From positions 1-24,466 of IMG/VR virus record IMGVR_UViG_3300030109_004478: a stretch of 24,466 bases of DNA; one strand, written 5' to 3'. Source of the stretch: a virus. Under the pieces are notes generated by a model. The model was not told where the DNA came from. It did not search any database and saw only the letters and a list, made by a program, of their open reading frames with translations. This document shows positions 20,429 through 24,466 of the stretch, one piece after another; the first letter of the stretch is position 1, and every line of letters begins with the position of its first letter. Both the position numbers and the translations under genes were made by a program.

Positions 20429-21169
20429 ATGGCTACCGTCCTTTCGGGCACCTCTGGAGCCCTCTATTACAAGCCTGCCGGTACATCTGGCAAGTTCAAA
20501 GCTGCTGATGTCACCAGCGGAAGCAACAACATTAGTGTTGGTGCCTTCTTGAATTTCAAGGTAGACGACAAGGTTTCGTTTACTGCTGGTGGCGGCACTC
20601 TGCCTGGCGGTTTAACTGAAGGCACTCCTGTTTTTATCAGGACTTACGTGGCCGCAACTGGCGTTGCTACGTTTGCTGCTACTGCAGGCGGCACTGAGCT
20701 TGCATTAAGCAGCGATGGTACTGATGGCACCAGCGACTTTGCGATCAACTTTACTGAGTTTCAGTCAGTCGCAAATGTTCGTTCCTGGAGCTTTGAGGTA
20801 AACCGCGAAGAAATCGACACCACCAGTATTGGTGGAACGTTGGGTCAAACCGCTCCATTCCGTACGTTCATCTCTGGTTTTGCTGACGGTACTGGATCTG
20901 CGGAAGTGTATTTCACAGATGATGACACAGGCATTTCTGCTCGTTTGATTGAGGACGTAACGCAGCGTCAGCAAGCTGGTGCGACATTTAAGTTGTATAT
21001 GGACACGGTGCTGTCTTCTGGCACGCCTGACGATGCAAAAAGTCGTTCGATTCAACTTGAGGCTGTACTGACCTCTGCAAGTTTCTCGGTTACACCGGAT
21101 GACGCGCAGACTGTTTCAGTCAGTTTCCGTCCCACAACTGCACCTACTTTCGACTTTGCTAAAAGTTGA
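20429..21169 (+). CDS. Major tail protein, tube subunit, 246 aa
   Basis: The protein is rich in beta strands, Gly, Thr and Ser, with a first half holding VGAFLNFKVDDKVSFTAGGG, an inserted Gly-rich domain and a core WSFEVNREEIDTTSIGGTLG typical of tube proteins in siphoviruses. A strong terminator follows, as expected for an abundantly made protein. In the gap before it a 16-codon frame (20354, MFCRQRAKLDLSGFRP) may be a leader peptide or nothing. There is no good Shine-Dalgarno site. Confidence 0.8.
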   Translation: MATVLSGTSGALYYKPAGTSGKFKAADVTSGSNNISVGAFLNFKVDDKVSFTAGGGTLPGGLTEGTPVFIRTYVAATGVATFAATAGGTELALSSDGTDGTSDFAINFTEFQSVANVRSWSFEVNREEIDTTSIGGTLGQTAPFRTFISGFADGTGSAEVYFTDDDTGISARLIEDVTQRQQAGATFKLYMDTVLSSGTPDDAKSRSIQLEAVLTSASFSVTPDDAQTVSVSFRPTTAPTFDFAKS

Positions 21170-21187
21170 TCGCTAGCTGATAGCAAG

Positions 21188-21215
21188 AGCCCCTGATATT
21201 GTCGGGGGCTTTTTT
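21188..21215 (+). terminator. Intrinsic terminator after the major tail gene
   Basis: AGCCCCTGA and TCGGGGGCT pair over nine bases with one wobble around a five-base loop, followed by six T residues. It lies 19 bases beyond the stop. The tail chaperone gene then probably has its own start of transcription or depends on read-through. Confidence 0.88.
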
Positions 21216-21250
21216 AATGCTATTGTGCTAGTACAACCAAGTGAGTATGT

Positions 21251-21589
21251 ATGGCAGTTCGCGCCATTGACCGTCTCAAGAAAGCAGCCAATCTCGAAGC
21301 AGTTAAAAAGACAGTAGAGCTTTCAGACGGCACAGAGTTTGAGATGTGGGTTACGCCATTGACGATGGCAGAGCGTGAACGCGCTCAAAAACGTGCTGGA
21401 TCGGAAGATCCCAATGCGTTTGCACTGCAGCTTGTGATTGCTAAGTCTCAAGATGAAAACGGCAATGCTTTATTTTTGCCAGGTGAAATTGATGTGCTCA
21501 AGAACGAAGTAAAGGACAAGGATCTGCAGTCTTTGATGCTGGCAGTTTTGACTGATGACGAGCAGGAGGTCATCGACCCAAAATCCTAA
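21251..21589 (+). CDS. Tail assembly chaperone, short form (gpG-like), 112 aa
   Basis: MAVRAIDRLKKAANLEAVKK then VELSDGTEFEMWVTPLTMAERERA has the acidic, helical nature of the gpG-type chaperone made before the tape measure. The end of the frame holds the slippery site CCCAAAA, then TCC TAA. Most ribosomes should stop here and produce this form. The chaperone coats the tape measure and recruits tube subunits. Confidence 0.85.
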   Translation: MAVRAIDRLKKAANLEAVKKTVELSDGTEFEMWVTPLTMAERERAQKRAGSEDPNAFALQLVIAKSQDENGNALFLPGEIDVLKNEVKDKDLQSLMLAVLTDDEQEVIDPKS

Positions 21590-21603
21590 GCGCCGAGCTT
21601 CGG
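21564..21603 (+). promoter_or_regulatory. Programmed -1 frameshift signal
   Basis: The heptamer C CCA AAA at 21577-21583 fits X XXY YYZ in the zero frame. An internal Shine-Dalgarno, AGGAGG, lies seven bases upstream, as in dnaX, and a small hairpin, CCGA/TCGG, begins ten bases downstream. All three parts of a stimulated -1 signal are therefore present, and the -1 frame continues with a plausible protein. Confidence 0.88.
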
Positions 21604-21774
21604 AAAGATAACTGGCTCATGCTGCAATTTGGCATTGCCAAAGAGCTTGGCATGAGCTTGTCGGAGCTTAAGGCGACAATGACAGCAGAAGAGGTCGTTG
21701 GCTGGAGCGCGTATTTTAAGATACTGAACGAGGATCAGGAGAAAGAGTTCGCCAAGGCCCGCAGGCGCAGGTAG
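21583..21774 (+). CDS. Tail assembly chaperone, frameshifted extension (gpGT-like)
   Basis: After a -1 slip at CCCAAAA the reading continues as ILSAELRKDNWLMLQFGIAK and MTAEEVVGWSAYFKI to a TAG, adding about 63 residues to 111 for a product of about 174. The extension has no start codon suited to separate translation, and its sequence (WLMLQFGIAKELGMSL, TAEEVVGWSAYF) is typical of the T part of tail chaperones. The second form is needed in small amounts to bind the tape measure. Confidence 0.85.
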   Translation: MLSAELRKDNWLMLQFGIAKELGMSLSELKATMTAEEVVGWSAYFKILNEDQEKEFAKARRRR

Positions 21775-21805
21775 AGTGTCCTGATACAGGTGTGTTGTTT
21801 CTGCA

Positions 21806-24448
21806 GTGACCTCTAGTTATCAGGCAAAAATTGATCTGATTGTCACAGGTCTGGAAAAGATAAAGGCAGCAGAGACTAGGATAAAAAATCTTGTTTCAGA
21901 ATCAAGAAAACTAAAACGAGGTAGCACTGCTCAGAGAGGAACAGTCGCTTTAGCAACTGTTACGCGTGCCGAGCGTCAAGCTTCCCAAAGAAGCGTTCGT
22001 ATTGCAGAGCGAAAACTTACACTTCAATCTCAGTTAAACGCCGCTACTGACCTCTACAACAGAAAGCTTAGAGAGTTTACACGCGCAGGGGGCGAATCAA
22101 ATAGTAAATTACAAGGTCGCGTTGCACAGATAAAGCAAGCATTCCAGGCCGGAACAAGAGGAGGGCAGAAAAATATACGCCTAGTCAGAGCATTAGGAAC
22201 AGAACTAGGCCGTGTTGTTGAAAAGCAACGTGAATCTAATCGTCTTCAAGTCATTAGGAACAAAGGACTTTCAGAGAGCAGGCGTGGGTTTGACCGAATT
22301 AAGGCGCTTAGAGATGGTGGTGTGGGTAACCTTACCCGTGCCACAACTCTTGTGCAAGGCGTTGGAGAAGCGGCCCAAAAAGGAGATCAAGTTGCCTATA
22401 ATGAGGCCGTAAGAAAAGCAAGAAGGGCTTTAAACAGTTTAGAAAGAGCTTATAAAAATGCTTCTGCAGCTCAAAAAGCTTCAACTAAGGCTAAGCGTGA
22501 TGTTGAGAAAGCGGAAAAGAGACTTGCCGCTGAGACAAAGAAGGCAGAGACTGCTTCTAAAGCACGTCGCCGTGCCCGCAAACAAAAATTTACCGATATA
22601 GCTACTGGGTTTGGCTTTCCACTGTTATTTGGTGGCGGCCCAATTCAAGCATTAGCAGGTGGCATCGGTGGAGCGGCAGGTGGTTTAGGCGGATCAATTG
22701 CTGCCAGCGCAATTGCTGCACAAGTTGAACAAGTTTTAAAAGCATCTGCCGAGCTTGGTCAAGCCTTAAATCCACTAACGCTCGACCTTGAACGTGTTGC
22801 GGAAGCCAGCGGTTTTGCCGGCACGGAGACTCAGAAATTTATGCAAAAAATTGAGCAATACGGTGAGGCAACGGAAGCTGCTCGATTGGCTACTGCATTG
22901 CTAGAGACAAAAGTTGGCAAAGATGGCGTAAAAGCCTTAAAAGACTTTGGTGAAGACGCAGCAACACTAGGTAACAATTTAAATGTAATTTTTACTCAAG
23001 TTTTGGCTGCTATCGCTAAAGCGGCTGGGCCTTTGCTTGATAGCTTGGCTAAGTTTGCGGGCGAGCAGGTAGATGTTAGTGCATTCTTAGCAAGAACCCC
23101 TGGAACGAGTCAAGAAAAATTAGCTCAGGAAATTTTAAAGGCTAGTTTTACGACTATTAAGGGTGAATTAACAACACCCTCTTCTAAAGCCTTGCGGGGA
23201 TTTAGCGAAAGAAGTGTTGGGCTGGGCGGTCAGGGATTTAAGACCGCTGATGAGGCTAAAACATTTGCCAGAGGAGTTGCGTCTTCATCCCAAAGAAGAA
23301 TTGAACTGCCGGTTCTAGAAGAAATTGAAACACTTGCTGGAACGTTAGGCCCAGAACCAAAAACCAAAAAAGGCCGAAAAAGTAGACTGCCACAGCTGCA
23401 AGCTGAAGTTGCTCTTCAGGAGCGTTTAGCGGTACTTGCAGGACAAATTGCTAAAGCCAAGGCTGACGAAGACCCGATTGCTCAGGCAGCTTTAGAAAGA
23501 GAAATTGTTCACGAAACAAAAGCTACACAAATCGCAAAAATAAATCTAGAAAAAATACCTGTTGCTGAAAAAATTGAAAAAATAAAATTAGCTGAATTGG
23601 CAGCTGATCGAAAAATTTTTAATATTAATAACCAGTTAAAAGTTTCTGAGGCTGCGCGGGCAAAGCAAGCTGCAAACATACTAGAAAGCCTACAAAATGA
23701 GCAAGATTTAGTGCAGGCGCAACTTGATGGACGGACAAAAGAGGAACAAATAAAACAACAAATAGCAAGAATTACAAAAAGCAATACAGATCTCTCTAAA
23801 GAAGAAGTTCGGGCAATTTTAGAAGGAACTGAAGCACTTAGAGAAAAGCTCACTTTGCAGCAACAACAAGAACAACTTTATTTACGAATCGGACAAACAA
23901 TTCAATCTGGAATTGTTGGCGGAATACAGAGCGCTATCGACGGCAGCAAGTCGCTTGGAGAGTCGCTGTCTGGCGTTCTTAAACAGCTCGGCGGAATATT
24001 CCTTCAAGCCGGTATCGGTAACTTTGGTGTTGGGGGTAAAGCAGGCAGTGGACTTCTTGGATTGCTTCCTTTTGCTGAAGGCGGATATGTTTCAAGCCCC
24101 ACTAACGCTTTAATTGGTGAAGGTGGCGAGCCTGAATATGTCATTCCTGAATCCAAGATGCGTACCGCAATGTCGCGTTATTCACGCGGCAGCCGTGGTG
24201 ATTCTGTTATTTCAGGCTCTGGCGCAACTGAATCAACAGGAGAAGGAGGAGGAGGCGGAACTGCTGTTGCCGCTCCAATTGATGTTCGCTACACAGTGGA
24301 GCGTATCAATAGCGTTGATTACGTGACTGCTGATCAATTCCAAACTGGAATGCAGCAGGCTGCACAGCAAGGTGCTAAACAGGGTGAACAGCAAACCCTG
24401 AAGCGTTTACAGATGAGTGGCAGTACACGTAAGAGGATCGGGATATGA
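21806..24448 (+). CDS. Tape measure protein, 880 aa
   Basis: The start is GTG 31 bases after the chaperone extension. Residues about 1-260 are basic and coiled coil (KIDLIVTGLEKIKAAETRIK, later AKRDVEKAEKRLAAETKKAE). Residues about 265-310 are Gly/Ala-rich and hydrophobic (FPLLFGGGPIQALAGGIGGA), a likely membrane-inserting region at DNA ejection. A second long charged coiled coil follows, and the C-terminus has FAEGGYVSSPTNALIGEGGE, the motif common at tape measure ends. At about 1.5 angstrom per residue, 880 residues give a tail of roughly 130 nm. No peptidase domain is seen. The stop overlaps the next ATG. Confidence 0.9.
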   Translation: MTSSYQAKIDLIVTGLEKIKAAETRIKNLVSESRKLKRGSTAQRGTVALATVTRAERQASQRSVRIAERKLTLQSQLNAATDLYNRKLREFTRAGGESNSKLQGRVAQIKQAFQAGTRGGQKNIRLVRALGTELGRVVEKQRESNRLQVIRNKGLSESRRGFDRIKALRDGGVGNLTRATTLVQGVGEAAQKGDQVAYNEAVRKARRALNSLERAYKNASAAQKASTKAKRDVEKAEKRLAAETKKAETASKARRRARKQKFTDIATGFGFPLLFGGGPIQALAGGIGGAAGGLGGSIAASAIAAQVEQVLKASAELGQALNPLTLDLERVAEASGFAGTETQKFMQKIEQYGEATEAARLATALLETKVGKDGVKALKDFGEDAATLGNNLNVIFTQVLAAIAKAAGPLLDSLAKFAGEQVDVSAFLARTPGTSQEKLAQEILKASFTTIKGELTTPSSKALRGFSERSVGLGGQGFKTADEAKTFARGVASSSQRRIELPVLEEIETLAGTLGPEPKTKKGRKSRLPQLQAEVALQERLAVLAGQIAKAKADEDPIAQAALEREIVHETKATQIAKINLEKIPVAEKIEKIKLAELAADRKIFNINNQLKVSEAARAKQAANILESLQNEQDLVQAQLDGRTKEEQIKQQIARITKSNTDLSKEEVRAILEGTEALREKLTLQQQQEQLYLRIGQTIQSGIVGGIQSAIDGSKSLGESLSGVLKQLGGIFLQAGIGNFGVGGKAGSGLLGLLPFAEGGYVSSPTNALIGEGGEPEYVIPESKMRTAMSRYSRGSRGDSVISGSGATESTGEGGGGGTAVAAPIDVRYTVERINSVDYVTADQFQTGMQQAAQQGAKQGEQQTLKRLQMSGSTRKRIGI

Positions 24449-24466
24449 GCCAATACGCTTTAGGGC
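24445..24466 (+). CDS. Start of the next tail gene (partial)
   Basis: The ATG overlaps the tape measure stop as ATGA and opens MSQYALG before the window ends. A distal tail or minor tail protein is expected at this place in siphoviruses. Only seven codons are visible. Confidence 0.6.

Larger units (their letters stand above)
138..24303. repeat. TGGARCG heptamer family, strand-biased, dispersed
   Basis: Hand counting gives about 39 TGGAGCG and 15 TGGAACG on the + strand and 8 and 9 on the - strand; about three per strand are expected by chance. As an internal control, TGGAGC is followed by G about 39 times, but by A, C or T only about three times each. Examples are at 783, 1841, 3375, 5220, 7355, 8154, 9384, 12398, 14235, 19975 and 22669. 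Copies occur in genes of both directions, in all three codon phases and in gaps, so the motif acts or is kept at the DNA level. Confidence 0.85.

Noticed and set aside
23509-23853. Minus-strand Ser/Cys-rich frame inside the tape measure gene
   Set aside because: The tape measure frame is certain here; the antisense frame reflects its Lys/Ala/Glu codon pattern.
1-24466. CRISPR array, insertion sequence, integrase or toxin-antitoxin pair
   Set aside because: No regular repeat-spacer pattern, transposase motif or recombinase motif is visible, and the RHH proteins have no toxin-like neighbour.

Overview
The window looks like about 24.5 kb of a tailed-phage genome with a long-tailed (siphovirus) build. 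Order and families support this: a terminase large subunit, a DUF4055-type portal, scaffold and coat proteins, four neck or tail-completion proteins, a major tail protein, a tail chaperone with a -1 frameshift, and a tape measure protein. Both ends cut through genes. I see no integrase, no lysogeny repressor I can name, and no rRNA or tRNA. The host cannot be fixed from sequence alone. The gene set (dCTP deaminase, C39-like peptidase, Prim-Pol/helicase, RecB-like nuclease, Lys-rich mini-proteins) and the weak or absent Shine-Dalgarno sites on many genes recall phages of aquatic bacteria, possibly cyanobacteria. That is an impression, not a result.

Layout. 1-1.84 kb (+): end of an unknown gene, a 57-aa protein, a C39-like peptidase that probably acts in lysis, a dCTP deaminase gene broken by an internal deletion and a frame change, and two small genes. 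1.75-5.37 kb (-): two ribbon-helix-helix regulators, small proteins, and a 744-aa primase-polymerase/helicase whose 3' end holds a dense cluster of GGGACA words. 5.37-5.53 kb: a divergent control region with a hairpin and a near-consensus sigma70 promoter. 5.53-8.19 kb (+): a probable single-strand DNA-binding protein, two unknowns, a strong terminator, a RecB/Cas4-like nuclease and a small HTH protein. 8.17-10.12 kb (-): eight tightly overlapping small genes. 10.16-10.37 kb: one small + gene. 10.40-11.96 kb (-): a second small-gene block with several very short genes, many hairpins and two internal terminators. 11.96-12.36 kb: a non-coding, repeat-rich region. 12.41-12.78 kb (-): probable small terminase. 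12.88 kb to the end (+): packaging, head and tail genes.

How the genes fit together. The primase/helicase, SSB-like protein and nuclease form a replication and recombination set arranged around the 5.4 kb control region. The two minus-strand blocks have the usual look of early accessory (host-takeover) genes, most with no recognisable function. The structural block is ordinary in order, but small and large terminase are divergent.

The strongest unexplained signal is DNA-level. The heptamer TGGARCG occurs about 54 times on the + strand and 17 times on the - strand by hand count, against about 3 per strand expected. Between about 3.28 and 15.0 kb every copy lies on the + strand whichever way the genes run. 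The left edge of that one-sided stretch coincides with the GGGACA cluster, which makes this spot a candidate replication origin and TGGARCG a candidate polar motif of the Chi, packaging or replication type.
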